Source: Cristatella mucedo
Lineage: Eukaryota; Bryozoa; Phylactolaemata; Cristatellidae
DNA length: 64,000 bases
Reading direction: 5' to 3'
Assembly: GCA_009760855.2 (NCBI GenBank)
Contig: WPIO01000007.1
Location: 860,501-924,500 of the forward strand
Part shown: in pieces, positions 24,815-35,697 of the stretch
Position numbering within the stretch: the first letter of the stretch is position 1
How the letters are laid out: every line of letters begins with the position of its first letter
Notes under the pieces: generated by a model
What the model saw: the letters and a program-made list of their open reading frames with translations, nothing else
Told to the model about the DNA's origin: nothing
Databases searched by the model: none
Translations under genes and position numbers: made by a program

Positions 24815-26040
24815 GCCGAATCAAGATTTCAATTTCAAATACACGACTGAAGAGACCAAACCCTAAAGAGACTTTCCAACCAAATAGACTTCAACGATCT
24901 ATCAGAGACCTTGTATTACCAATTCCAAAGCTGAGCTTCGTTATCTTTGCTTAAGTAATGGAACTTGTATGGTAAAGTAACGGATCAGAGAAAGAGTCAA
25001 AAACATTTTCCAAACTTCTTCAGATGGAAAGATAAGCTGTGCTTCTAAAACAATACGGCCGACCTATACAAGTCATGAGGAAACACCTGTAACCCGAATG
25101 AATGGCACATATTCATAGATAGTCGATCCAAAATCTTCAAAGCCGGGAAGCTCAATAATAGGCGCAAAGTACCAGACCTCTTATATGGCTTACTCTGCAT
25201 CTCAAAGAGGACTACACCACCAGCAAGATGTTAATGAGTGTCTTCAAGTATGACGACTATGGCTGGGAGGTCTTTAGAGACTTCAAAATCATGTCATTAC
25301 TGATGGAGTTTCACACAGCTTCCTTGCTTTATTAGCCTGAGGGATAGTCGAGCCAGTATGGCACAATATGTCAAAAGGGAATGGCTAATGGCTACATAAT
25401 AACAATAATAATAATAATAATATTTGATCCCTACATTGGACCAAGTTCAATGTAGGGAAGAACGACAGCAGTTTGGAGCCACCGGTGGACCCTCAGACGC
25501 TGTTGCCACCAATGTACATCAAGTTCGGCCTCATTAAACAATTTGTCACAGCTCTGGAAATGTATCAGCACCTTTCAAGAACCTCCAAGATGTCTTTTCC
25601 CAGCTGTTCGAGGCAAAGGTCAAAGCTGGTATCTTCTTTGGACCACAGCTAAAGAAGAGTGTCACGACTTTGCCAAGAAATGTTAGGAAAGCAGCTCGGA
25701 ACAGTGGTTCACAGCTTTTTGGACAATCACAGGGCTGAAACTATCAGGTTCAGCATCAGGTTCAGGCTCTCTAAAGAGCTATGTCAAAACATGATGCAGA
25801 ATGACACTTAAAGTCCATATCCTTGATGCTGGTCCTGAAATTCAAGAACATGTGAGCTTACTTGGAGGACCGAGAAGAGCACGCTCACAAGTATCTTCAG
25901 AACTTTGAACGTTCAAAGGACAGAATGACAAGAACATGAAGGGGAACAATGTTACGGGTTTCTTCGAAAAAACATCTTGCAGTACAGCTGCAAATCTCGA
26001 ACGTCTACTTATTTCGGATTCTTCTAGGGTAGTCAATTTT
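24815..26040 (+). pseudogene. Dead copy of an uncharacterised invertebrate repeat protein
   Basis: Translated pieces in shifting frames: RLQRSIRDLVLPIPK, KDKLCF-like, NEWHIFIDSRSKIFKAG, LAYSASQRGLHH (AYSAHLKEDYT-like), FKYDDYGWEVFRDFKIM, LIKQFVTALEM and HILDAGPEI. I recall an uncharacterised protein family, multi-copy in Hydra and arthropod genomes, with KYDEYGWEVIGDFKM, KFGLMKQFVKAL and KVHILDAH in this order. It is usually treated as TE-associated; its biochemical role is unknown. Stops and frameshifts throughout, and a (TAA)n tract interrupts it near 25400. Confidence 0.7.
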
Positions 26041-26381
26041 TAATGACATCAGAATAAATATCTATAATTATTGTGATAGATTTGCCATACTTCCAGACTG
26101 AGTGAGTACCAAAAAATGCAAATTTGTCAAATTTCGCATCAGAAATTGGTACATTTCTATTTAATCACTATTATAGTAAAAAAGCAACTTTTTAGGACAT
26201 AATAGCCATTTTCTATATCTACGAGACGTAAGCAATTAGGAAATAATGCCTACTACCCAAGTTTACAAATTGCATTCCATAATGCTACGGATGCTGTCTC
26301 ACAAATAGGAAGTTAAGAAGTGACAAACAGTCTCAAGTGAGCAAGCAGTAAGAATTACAATTGACTTAAGGAATGAATTAC

Positions 26382-26592
26382 CTTCTCGGAGCAGACGAAC
26401 AACTTGTTGGCAATGTATGAGGCTTGACTGCACGAAGTTTTTCACTCCAGTAGGAAAAATCGTCATACATATAATGCAGGTAAGGTGACCTTGAAACAAC
26501 GTTCACCTCGGCCTTGCACGGTGTAATCTTACCATCCATTTGGAAATGTACCAAACCCAGAAACTTGCTTCTTACTGACTTTCCATCTACAT
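26382..26592 (-). CDS. BLTP2: BLTP2 exon 11
   Basis: Acceptor TCTCTGTAG, donor GTAATT, 211 bp. It contains YLHYMYDDFSYWSEKL, matching human IIHYRHQEFSHWLHLL, preceded by two amphipathic strands. It leaves AG, completed by the first base of exon 12. Confidence 0.87.
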
Positions 26593-26718
26593 CTACAGAG
26601 AAAACCCTGTCAAGTAGTAACAATACTTTAAAAAGATAAGCAACGATATATTTATTCACAGAATCATTTCTCTGGTGCAAGAAAACGGTATAGCACTCAT
26701 AGTGATCGACTGGATTTA

Positions 26719-26900
26719 CTGTTATAATAATTATTTTAATTCATGAGTATATCGCCCTTAGAATACGAATCTCTTCCTAAGCAGTTTACATATGCACAAA
26801 GAAAGCATGCCCACTCTGTTGCTATCAACATGCACAAGCCAACATGGATAACATGGTTGGTGGTAACATGGTGAACATCAAAACACATATAAGTCTCTTT
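26719..26900 (-). mobile_element. LINE-A tail, degenerate
   Basis: TCGCCCTTAGAATACGAATC then TCTTCCTAAGCAGTTTACAT, followed by 3' UTR-like words. Strongly diverged. Confidence 0.6.
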
Positions 26901-26984
26901 GCATTGCCATGGTAGTCACAACCTATAGCAGTAGCTAGATGCAATGCAACAATGCAATCCAAAAATATATCCGTCCATAACACC

Positions 26985-27115
26985 ATTAAGTCAATATCAG
27001 TGGGTGACATGGTAGAACTATCAGCTCAGGTCTCGAGATCAAGGGTTCAACTTCCAAAGACGACACGACAGAGTCTTACTCTTTATCGCGCCGATATATG
27101 TATTTTTAGCTACAT
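26985..27115 (+). mobile_element. Possible tRNA-derived SINE
   Basis: GGGTGACATGGTAGAACTAT resembles an A-box region and AAGGGTTCAACTTCC a B box about 45 bases later. Body unlike SINE1 or SINE2. Confidence 0.4.
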
Positions 27116-27547
27116 TAAAAATCAGGCATATTGTTAAGCTATATCTTGTTTATTGTCAATTAGGTATTAAGAATTAGGCCAGAAAGCTGTCCATTGAACA
27201 TTTATTGTTTTCCCCCTGAACAGCTTGGGTTACTTCGTTAGTGACCAGCACAATATACTTCAAGAAAGACTTTCCAGACATTGAGCCAATCCTCTTAAGC
27301 CAGCAGCATCACAACTTAAAATAAAAACAAAGAAATAAATTCCGACTTGGTCCTCAAGAACGTCTTTCTGATCATGCTTTCTGATCTTGCGGTCATGCTG
27401 GTAGAGTCCGGTCGAGACGATGCTGACCTACTAAACAAGCAGGTTTAACTCATTTTCACACTGTCCGCGTCAATCGCTAAGGCTAAACTGGTGTTCGGCA
27501 GATCAAAACTTATCAAGACAACCTTAGATCCGCAATGAGTAAGAATC

Positions 27548-27640
27548 ATAATAAAATATATTTGCATAGCGCCCTCAGAGAATTGAATCTCTTTCTAGGT
27601 TCTATATGGATGCTGTATAGAAAGCATTACCAACTACCTC
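27548..27640 (-). mobile_element. LINE-A/SINE2 tail stub
   Basis: ATATTTGCATAGCGCCCTCA then GAGAATTGAATCTCTTTCTA, the shared LINE-A/SINE2 3' terminus. Confidence 0.65.
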
Positions 27641-27999
27641 AACTAACCCATGCTCTTGTTAGTAAATAAATAATTGGCCGAGATGGTGACGAATGAAAAG
27701 ATCGTATACTTTCAATTCATGCGAAGCTACAGCTCATTGTTGAATAAAAACTCGTGAGTTCAAGTGCTTATTAATGCTTATTAATGCCGGCAAGGCTTGC
27801 CTTACCTGAAAATCCTGGCTCGGCTATTTATTGGCAGAATAAGCCTAGTCAACAAAGTTACTATAGACCTACTCAAAAAAAATATTGCACAACTAATTAC
27901 TTGCATAATCTTCAAGATTTAAATGTTGCACGATCGGCAGTCCTTACTAACAGGCTCTAAAATATGAGGCAGATTGGAATTGTAGCATTATTAGGAATA

Positions 28000-28340
28000 A
28001 TATGAATAAAACATTCAATTAGCGGTGTAAGAGAGCTAATTACTTTCCTGGCATTGGCATACGCTGGAAAGGGAGCATAACAATTGTTATTGATAACATG
28101 CACAACTTTAGCATGCACTAGAACATAAGGACATGTCAGTCAAATGACGCAAACAATGTGAGAAACATAGGAGTTTTGAGGTTCTTTTTAAATGTAGCCA
28201 AATCAGTAGGTGTGGCGCCATCAGTACCAGACTGTAGAGACAATACAAACACAAGGCACAGTCTCCAAAGGTGAGGTTTGCTAGAGCACAATCAAACTAC
28301 CCGAGGCAGAGGAGCAAGTAGTACAACTGGAAGCCTAATT
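28000..28340 (-). mobile_element. LINE-A 3' UTR and C-terminal fragment
   Basis: Degenerate: TTTTAAATGTAGCCAAATCA and CACAGTCTCCAAAGGTGAGG align with the LINE-A segment before the RT C-terminus. Confidence 0.55.
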
Positions 28341-28344
28341 AGTA

Positions 28345-28963
28345 CAGTCATCCTTTGTTTATCTCGGTTAATCAGTTCCCGACTGTACCTCGATAAGTGA
28401 ATTTCCGCAAGGTAAGACTCTTAATTTATAAATCGAATATTTTCATAGAGCACACAAAACTTGCTCATGACCCTCTAAATACGGCTTTTAACATTATTAG
28501 AGCGCACTGGACATTAAATAACACCCCTTTAGTCACCATTACACCTGTATTACCCAATAAATTAGACTAAATAAGATAAAATAAGACATTAGAACTTAGA
28601 AATATCATATTATTCTTATTGCACATTTAATTACACTAGGATAGCCAATGAGTGAACAGCATGCTCTGATTTGCTTGGTTTCACCACACCCAATTTTTGG
28701 AAAAAAGTTCTTGCCAACACACAACGAGCAGTCAATCGACTGCACCTGGCGCTAAAGGATTTGCAGGGCTGTTCGAACAAATAGGCCTACAGTTCACATG
28801 TACAGTGATTTCAATTTTAATTTTAATACAGGTGTGTATTCAGACAACTGAGCTAGGGCTGTATCAATTTCACTATCTCGATCAACTGTTTAATGAATAT
28901 GTTGAAAAAACCACGATAGAGTGAAGCTGCAACAGTCGAAGTCAAAGTGGAGAGGGACGACTG
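28345..28963. mobile_element. 619-bp MITE, mariner/pogo (Tigger) type
   Basis: Left end CAGTCATCCTTTGTTTATCT, right end (reverse complement) CAGTCGTCCCTCTCCACTTT, each flanked by TA (28343-28344, 28964-28965). The subterminal CTCGGTTAATCAGTTCCCGA and CTCGATAAG words are typical of Tigger-like elements. No transposase frame, hence non-autonomous. Confidence 0.7.
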
Positions 28964-29584
28964 TATTTCGGATTTGTAGACAGGAGCAAAAAATTGAAGG
29001 GGTGTAAAACTGAGTAAAAAAACCTTGAAGCCAATATTTTTTGGATAGGGAGCCAGCACACTCGATGAGAAGTGGCATAACATGGCAGTTGCAGCGTTCA
29101 TGACAATAAAGCCCAGCTGCTGAATACACATAACTGTGAGCATCTTATTGCACAATAACTAGACCTGCAAGTAATGAGACATTAGTCTATGTGATGTCAC
29201 GATACCATTTTTGAAACCAAACCTCATTTGACACCCTTGAAGAAAACCTTTTATCCTCAATTCGACTATGGCTTTTGCAACAGCAACTGCTGGTTAGTAC
29301 AGCTTCCTTACTATCTGCTTGCCCCTTATAACATGCTAACCCTGACATATAGACACTAATGAAACACAAAATGACAGCCAAGTTTCAACCAAGGAACATT
29401 GCCAGAATAGGGTATGTTCGGCAATAGTACAATTACCAAAGAAGTTAATACATTTGTTACATGACGCCAAAAATCGAGTAATTCTCTGTATTCAAAATTC
29501 TTGGCCTGTGACCTTAACCGAATAAAACTGGGGTAAAATTCAGCAACTAGTGCAAAACTCACCAAGGTCAAGGGCAAAGCTGAT

Positions 29585-30000
29585 ACATAACACAACTTTC
29601 GTCTGAGCTTCACTGGCTCCCTATCAAGCATCGAATCAAATTCGAGACCCTCTGTCTGGTCTACTGGTCGATTATACCAGCCTATCTATCTGACCTCCTT
29701 ACTCGTCCAGTCAGCTCTGGTACCACTAGCTCACTAGCTGTCAGTCGGCTGTCTATTTATTTTGCTAGATTACAATTTCTTGGTGATTGGGCTCTTAGTT
29801 CATAGGCACCTGAAGTTCGGAATTCACCTGCAGTGTCAGTCACTAACGCATTGACTTAGCAACATTTAACTCTAAGCTAAAGACGAATCATTCTTATCAG
29901 CTTTCACTGCCCCCTGAACTTGTTTGTTCCTGTGCGCTCTGCATGCTTACCTGTCCGTGCCTGATTCAGTGCATCCGACTAACCAGGGGTTCAACTAACC
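29585..30000 (+). mobile_element. LINE C-terminal fragment, third family
   Basis: The plus strand reads SLHWLPIKHRIKFETLCLVY, PAYLSDLLTRPVSSG and RLQFLGDWALS, the CR1/L2 reverse-transcriptase C-terminal pattern, but distinct from LINE-A and LINE-B. Confidence 0.75.
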
Positions 30001-30030
30001 CGTGGCTCAGAGTGTCATCTCGTCTACTTT
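29945..30030. mobile_element. Possible DNA transposon terminal piece
   Basis: GCATCCGACTAACCAGGGGT followed by TCAACTAACCCGTGG looks like a Tigger-type subterminal repeat. The partner end was not found. Confidence 0.3.
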
Positions 30031-30687
30031 TACATGTTAGTCGGAGCATGATACTTGCATGCTTTTACATGCTTGTTTAAGCACGACATCATATATATCA
30101 TGAGCCCTTGGTTATTGCTTCTATTGTAGCGAGTGACAAAATACCTGGATAAAGATCAGGTTCTATTGGGGAATCTGCAAAAAACTCATTATCGTATTAT
30201 TATTATTATTACTAAGCTCGTAAACATAGCAATTACCACAGTGCAACTATTTCTCTTCTCAATGGCCTGCACAGGCTACCCATAAAGCAGCTTACCGACT
30301 CCCGGGCCTACTGGTGAATTGTCCATTGAGCCTGCTATTATCATTATTCATTTAATAAGCCACCTTCTTAGCCTATGGAAAATGAATAAAGACTTTTAAG
30401 CAGTTTAGTTCGCATATGCTACCATGCAAGCCTTGTTAGCACTATTATAATATAAAGCACAAAGACCAATTAGCCTTAATTCCTACTACAATCCATAAAG
30501 TAAGATCGTAAAAAACAGCAGCTTCACAGCTCAATTCGAAACAAGATTTTTCCAGACCTTACAAGACTTTTTGAGATATATTCCCACTCACTCCTCACAA
30601 CGGATAGACCCCCTTATGGTGGCGATTCCTAGATAGCAGACTGCGTTATTTAGAGCATGCTGCCAAAGGCACACGAGCCAAACAACG

Positions 30688-30799
30688 GTTTTGTAACTAC
30701 ATTGTTTTCGAGGAGTCCCAGCTGGCAGGCAATTTATAATGCAGTTTCGTAACTACATTGTTTTCGAGGAGTCCCAGCTGGCAGGCAATTTATAATGCA
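30688..30799. repeat. 56-bp tandem duplication
   Basis: Two almost identical units, 30688-30743 and 30744-30799, each containing GTAACTACATTGTTTTCGAG and GAGTCCCAGCTGGCAGGC. They differ at about one base, so the duplication is recent. Confidence 0.92.
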
Positions 30800-31187
30800 C
30801 TCATTACCCTTCAGTGGATAAAAGTTGGGGGCAGGCGCAATTTCTATAAAGAATTACGTATTATTTCTTTGAAGAACCTATAAATATCCCAATCGGCAAA
30901 TGTGTGGATTTCTTGTAATTTATAACGATAACTGAGCAGAGTTAGTAGTCTAGTATAACAGCATGTTTCGAGCAACTCCATTGGCCCATGCTGTTTCTGG
31001 ATTGCACATAAAACGTTGTACAAGTTTTTCTCCAGTACATTAACTCATCCTTGTATGCATAGCTTCCATAGCCAATATGCTTGATTAGCACACAGTCTAT
31101 GATAATATGAATAATATTGCACTTGATAAAGTGCCCTCACTGCATGTAAAGGCTGCATGAAAGAAAGTGCACTTAAGTGTAACTTAC

Positions 31188-31276
31188 CAATTATTTTTAT
31201 GGTGGTTTGCATTAACTGACCATCCCTATCAAGAACAGATAGCCACTCAGCCAGCTTTACAGTTATGGCAAGATCT
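31188..31276 (-). CDS. BLTP2: BLTP2 exon 10
   Basis: Acceptor ATTTTTAG, donor GTAAGT. It reads DLAITVKLAEWLSVLDRDGQ, aligning residue for residue with human HLTWTLKLLQFLYHRDEDQ. The phase fits exon 9 before it and exon 11 after it (G joined to AT gives Asp). It is closely flanked on both sides by antisense LINE-A remnants. Confidence 0.85.
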
Positions 31277-31329
31277 CTAAAAATAAATTGGTATCACATT
31301 CAAACGCAACCTATATCGTCAATGTGACC

Positions 31330-32340
31330 ATGCCAAAAACTGTTACAGCAAAACAATTAACAGAAATAAAACATTCAAATAGCATCCTAACAGAATTAAA
31401 TCCTTTCGAAGCAATTTGCAAAGCTGGAAATGAAGCAGGTCAATTAATTAGTAATAGCATGCACAATATAAGCATGCACAAGTATACAGATATCAGTTCA
31501 CACAGACAAAGCAACTGCTATGAGGACCTAGTGGGTTTGTGGATTCCTTCAAAATGACGTCAAGTCAGGGGATGTCCAGACGTCAGTACGGAAAAAGTTC
31601 CAGCCGTGGGAACATGCTAACTAAAGGCTCGGTGTCCATAGAATCTGAGGATGATTTGAGGTAAACGACTTGAGTGACATTAACAGGTTAAACAGTATTA
31701 AGACCAACTTGGAACCATTTAGGATAGGTTGTTGGGAGCAAGTGAATGCAAGAAGCTATGGGTGACTAACAGAACGTGAAGTCGATAGGCTGCTTGATGA
31801 GAAGCATGTCCGAGTGAAGCAAGGTAATATGAAAGTTGTGACGTTAATGATAAGATGCGCCAAGCTGCACAGCTTTGGCACCCAACAAAAAACCTCTCAT
31901 TACACAGGTATAAAGATATGCAGTCATGACTTATGTGAGTCTAGATAGATTATCAAACATGCGTGGACCAGCTTGGCTATGGTATCCTTATCTAACCAAG
32001 CCCAAATGTTTACAGCGTTAAGGAGCTGATGGTAGGCAGACCTGACTTTGCTGATGGCTGGGTCATTTGGTAAAAGGTCATTTTCAAGCAGGACTACTAG
32101 ACTACATGTAGAGGCTGTGGAAGATATGCTGGACGAGCACAATCTGTAGAATACGTTTACCTGAGCAACGATAGATTTTCCAATAACCAGTAGGTCAATT
32201 TTTTCATCATCCAATTTGAGAACGTTTGCTGTTATCCAAGTGAAAATGTCAGCAATAATATCAATGAACAAAGTGACCGGAAGCTGTCTACTAAAGCACT
32301 GAACTGCAGAAAAGTTGGCATCGAGTGGTAACGATACCAA
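31330..32340 (-). mobile_element. LINE-A RT C-terminus and 3' UTR
   Basis: The minus strand reads DIFTWITANVLKLDDEKIDL then LLVIGKSIVAQ, KVRSAYHQL and WLDKDTIAKLVHA, clearly the LINE-A block WMAANFLKLNDDKTNLLVM..ACLDKDTTSKLVHA. Frameshifts present. A tail stub of the same family lies at 31106-31150, on the other side of exon 10. Confidence 0.82.
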
Positions 32341-32439
32341 AACATATCTGGGCTATCGATCCTCAGCCGATTAAGCTATCGAGATTACTTTCCATTCCAT
32401 GTTAAACGTGGGGCTTTAAAGCCTCGGCTTTTAATCTAA

Positions 32440-32560
32440 ACGTTAGTAATCGAACCTAATCAATACAGAGCTTTAGCAGCTATCACTTCAGCTTGTAGTG
32501 GGCCATAAAAAATTGCCTGCAGTGGGTCTCGAACCTACGACCTGGGTCATTAAGTTTCAG
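32440..32560 (-). mobile_element. SINE1 copy, degenerate
   Basis: GAGCTTTAGCAGCTATCACT, TTGTAGTGGGCCATAAAAAA, GGGTCTCGAACCTACGACCT: same order as the copy at 21.1 kb. The A-box part is lost. Confidence 0.65.
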
Positions 32561-32639
32561 CAATCAGGTTTATTTATTTGATATTTCCGTGACTACCTCA
32601 AGTTTTTTTAACCGCTGGATTCATGGAGGCAATGTCTAG

Positions 32640-33140
32640 AAAATACTTCTAATATTGGTCCAATAATCAAACGCTTGTTTAGGGTACCTTCCTAAAGACA
32701 AACATGTTAGTAAAGAGATCAGGAGTTCTGACAGCTTCTATGTATGAGAAAAATTTAGTAAGTAAACCTTGACTAATCCGGATGCAAATCGGAAAGAATA
32801 AATATATTTACACATAACAAATTTACGGATTTCGGCATCATATGCGACTTGCAGGCCAGATTGAGGAACCTTGGTAGATCGAAGTACAAGTGCAAAGCTT
32901 GTTGAGATGCATGCTTGTGACTTTAGCACAGCTTCATTTACAGGGTAGATTTGTCTTGTAAAATCCATGACACAGCTAAAACTTCACACATCAGAGGCAA
33001 ATTTGAAACTCCAGCCTAACCTGCTTGCACCACATTGCTAGTTTATTTCTGATTTCGGTTGGATACGTTTGGTTATACCTGTCATACATCAAACGTCCCG
33101 GAGCTTTATTTTCAACAATCATGAACATGTAAAGCAAAAA
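32640..33140 (-). repeat. Unidentified repeat R1, copy 1
   Basis: About 500 bp. In sense it has AACCGAAATCAGAAATAAAC, then TACTTCGATCTACCAAGGTT, TATGATGCCGAAATCCGTAA, ATTTGTTATG and the end GGTACCCTAAACAAGCG. The words recur in R1 copies 2 and 3. The reading YDAEIRKFVMCKY is partly conserved between copies, hinting at old coding sequence. Confidence 0.7.
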
Positions 33141-33171
33141 GTGCCCAACCAAAATCAGAAATAAACTAGGC
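33037..33171. repeat. Inverted repeat at the R1 pair centre
   Basis: Arms 33037-33062 (GCTAGTTTATTTCTGATTTC-GGTTGG) and 33145-33171 are reverse complements with about two differences, separated by 82 bases. Confidence 0.85.
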
Positions 33172-33640
33172 AATATATTACAAGTAGGGCTGAAATGGAA
33201 CTTCAAATTTCAGTCTGATCCGTGAATTATTCGCCGAGTTATAGGTTTTACAAGGCAAACATTGTAAATAAGACTGTATAAAGATCACAACCATGCACCT
33301 CAACAAGCTTCAAAGCCATAATAATAATAATAATAATAATAATTCACATACCATTCCATACCTCGATCTGCCAAGGTTTCACAAGTTGGGACACAGCTGC
33401 ATACGATGCAACGATCCATAAATTTGTCATTTGTGGATATGTTGCCTCCGGCTTGCATCCAGGTTAGAGATGGCTTGCATAATCATTGTTTCTCATATGT
33501 GGAAGTCGTCAGAACTTCTGATTCTATTTCTAAGATTTTTATCTTGTGAAAGGTACCACAAACAAATATTCGTTTGTTGGACTCATTGCATAAGCATGTT
33601 CTTAACATTCCTCCTTCAGAACGGTAATGGTCGGAAATAC
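33110..33640 (+). repeat. Unidentified repeat R1, copy 2 (inverted relative to copy 1)
   Basis: The plus strand has AACCAAAATCAGAAATAAAC, TACCTCGATCTGCCAAGGTT, CATACGATGCAACGATCCAT, AAATTTGTCATTTG and AAAGGTACCACAAACAAATA. A (TAA)n insertion lies at 33319-33342. With copy 1 it makes a head-to-head inverted pair. Confidence 0.7.
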
Positions 33641-34074
33641 ACACCTTGAGGACAGCAGATGCATGAAGCACTCATGTGTATAAAGAGTTTAAGTTATAGA
33701 ACAAGCTAGGGTTGCCATAAAAAATGACTACTCAACGATCGCTGCATTTATCAAACTTTTGACTGAGTAAACATAAATTAAGCCTATAATGGCACTAAGC
33801 ATCGGTCTACTCATTGCTACACCCACAAAAAAACTCATTTGGCACCCTCAGCTATATAGCAGCCATCAAGCATTTGACTTTTGTGAGGAAGCAGTGTCTT
33901 TCACCAAGCTGTTGATTTGTGGTATACAAGTCTACATTTTGCAAACATTTACAGTTAAAGTTGCATCACTTGGAATACGCTACTGAAATTAATAAGCTGT
34001 GCTGTTGATAGTGCTACTCAGAGCAGATCGAATAAATGCACATAGCTCCCCTCAAATCTTACTTGGCTACTTAC

Positions 34075-34133
34075 CTTAATGGTTCTTGGCGCGCCACAAG
34101 AAAGGTAAGGTCATTCACCGAAAACTTGATCCG
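34075..34133 (-). CDS. BLTP2: BLTP2 exon 9
   Basis: Acceptor TCTTGCAG, donor GTAAGT. It reads RIKFSVNDLTFLVARQEPL, matching human QVKVKMENTSVVLSMNSQK. It starts on a codon boundary and leaves AG, which combines with the first A of exon 10 to give Arg. Confidence 0.82.
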
Positions 34134-34689
34134 CTGCAAGACAACCACTTTACAGAGACTGCTGTTGCACCGAATGCATTATGATAGCAGGAGTAGGCAC
34201 ACAACAAATTTGCTACACCTATATTCTAGAATATGAAGAGATGCAGTATACCACACAGATCAAATATAATTACAGCACACATGTCTGTTGGCAGCAGAAT
34301 ATGCAGCAATGGCGATGTTGTCGAAAATGTACTGAAAAGCCCAAGTTTAAACCCATACCGCTGGAAGGCAAGAGACTCGTCTCCACAGATCATAGCCTTC
34401 CGGTCGAACATTCTGTTCCTGATAAAAGGCATCTTCAGCATCAGGTAGCAAGGATTCCCTGATTATTGCCGATGAATCATCGATGAAAGATAATCGTCTC
34501 CCATATCCAGGTAGAACTGTGAATAGATCTGGTTGCACAAGGCAAAAAGTGAAATTCATTACTGAGTGAAAAGCACTAGTAACACTGCTCACTATGACCA
34601 GCAATTGGCAGTACATCATTACGTACGAGTAAGCTAACATGCAAGGACATTATATTCCTTAAAAGCATATATCGAATAATAAAATAAAT

Positions 34690-34855
34690 AAATATTAGAT
34701 TATTTAACAGCCTCATCTATATATCGGCAGAAGAGCCTTAATAGCTATCACCACCACTTGTAGTTGGCAATAAAGGATCGCCCACTGCAGTATTCGAACT
34801 CCCGACCTTGGTCATGAAAAGCAAGCACCTTACCTCATGGGCTATCATGGAAGCA
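34690..34855 (-). mobile_element. SINE1 copy
   Basis: TTTAACAGCCTCATCTATAT, AGAAGAGCCTTAATAGCTAT, AAAGGATCGCCCACTGCAGT and CCGACCTTGGTCATGAAAAG follow the antisense order of the 21.1 kb copy. Confidence 0.8.
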
Positions 34856-35209
34856 ACACACGGGAATAGACAAAATCAAGACAAGAAAGCAGTGATACTA
34901 TGCTGTGCTAAATGATTATTACGATTTACGAATTCACACTATTAGAAAAAATCTGAGATAGTAACAGGCTAATTGTCAAGAACTGCTGACTTTGCATAAA
35001 TATTTGCATATAAACTGCACACTGTGATGAAAATGAATCACGAAGAAACTGGTCAGTTTAACAAGCACACGACTCTTATACATGGCATCAAGAAACATCA
35101 CAGCAAACAGATCTCAGATTGTACCTAGTTGGCCTAAATCAATGGTTGGCATAGACCGTTGCATCCAACCAAAGACCATTCGAATGCATTCAGGAACATT
35201 TGGGCAGGT

Positions 35210-35400
35210 TTTGAGCTAGCTTTATACCCTACATAAAAGGCAGTAGCCCAAGGGTAAGGTGCTTGCTCTTCACGACTGAGGTACTAGATTCAAGTCTTTT
35301 AGTGTGTGCTCCTTTATTGCCGAATACAGGCGGCAGTGATAGCCATTAAGGCTCGTCTAAGGCTAAATAAATGAGGCTGCTAAATTAGCTAATCCTTACC
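35210..35400 (+). mobile_element. SINE1 copy
   Basis: Sense: GCAGTAGCCCAAGGGTAAGG (A-box region), TAGATTCAAGTC (B-box-like), TCCTTTATTGCCG, GTGATAGCCATTAAGGCTC, ending GAGGCTGCTAAATTAGCTAA. Confidence 0.75.
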
Positions 35401-35595
35401 TTCTGTGATGTGGACTGATGGCTTACTTAGGAAAATCTCAATGCTCTACAAATAAGAAGCTGTGTTCAACTAACAAGGCTAGCTATGCTGAACTTCCATA
35501 ACACTTCACACAGCATTATTAAACCAACAGGGCTGCAAGCCAGAAAGCACAACCATGTGACTTCAGAGCTTGACTAGCAGGGCATGCTTTCTTAC

Positions 35596-35697
35596 GGTAA
35601 GAGGAGGCACCGGAGACAATGCGGAGAGATTTGCAGTAATCGTAGTGATCGGGCAAACAGAAGCACTTGCCACACAAGCTTGTGCTCTTCCTTTGTC
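35596..35697 (-). CDS. BLTP2: BLTP2 exon 8 (variable linker)
   Basis: Acceptor ATTTTTGTAG, donor GTAAGA, 34 whole codons in the frame that joins exons 7 and 9. That frame is Ala/Thr/Ser/Pro-rich (ITTITANLSALSPVPPLT), as expected for the poorly conserved linker at this place in human BLTP2. Another frame (HKLVWQVLLFARSLRLLQ) looks superficially similar to a different human block but is out of phase on both sides. Confidence 0.6.

Larger units (their letters stand above)
19857..26381 (-). other. BLTP2 intron 11 (6.5 kb)
   Basis: Filled with mobile elements: LINE-B 20.45-21.48 kb, SINE1 and SINE2 inside it, LINE-A tails at 22.15, 23.23 and 23.94 kb, and the dead uncharacterised-protein element at 24.83-26.04 kb. 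19900-20440 and 21490-22140 show nothing I can name. Confidence 0.8.
26593..31187 (-). other. BLTP2 intron 10 (4.6 kb)
   Basis: Holds LINE-A tails (26.72, 27.55, 28.0-28.34 kb), the 619-bp MITE, a third LINE fragment (29.59-30.0 kb) and a 56-bp tandem duplication. Exons 10 and 11 join in phase across it, so the open frames at 28853-29155 and 29356-29631 are not needed. Confidence 0.75.
31277..34074 (-). other. BLTP2 intron 9
   Basis: Contains LINE-A 31.33-32.34 kb, a SINE1 copy at 32.44 kb and the inverted pair of an unidentified repeat at 32.64-33.64 kb. Exons 9 and 10 join in phase across it. Confidence 0.8.

Noticed and set aside
28966-29119. Candidate BLTP2 exon reading GFIVMNAATAMLCHF and NIGFKVFLLSF
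   Set aside because: Similarity to the human SNVNISIQL..GFNSISLDY block was better met by exon 12. No good donor, and part of the open frame lies in the MITE end.
29461-29579. Candidate BLTP2 exon reading KNFEYRELLDFWRH with acceptor and GTAACA donor
   Set aside because: It looked like the human HYRHQEFSHWL block, but the exon at 26382-26592 fits that block better, and exon 10 joins exon 11 in phase without it. The acceptor sits at the edge of a LINE fragment.
35596-35697. Alternative frame of exon 8 reading HKLVWQVLLFARSLRLLQ
   Set aside because: It resembles human HLTWTLKLLQFL, but exon 10 matches that block better and in the right order, and this frame breaks phase on both sides.
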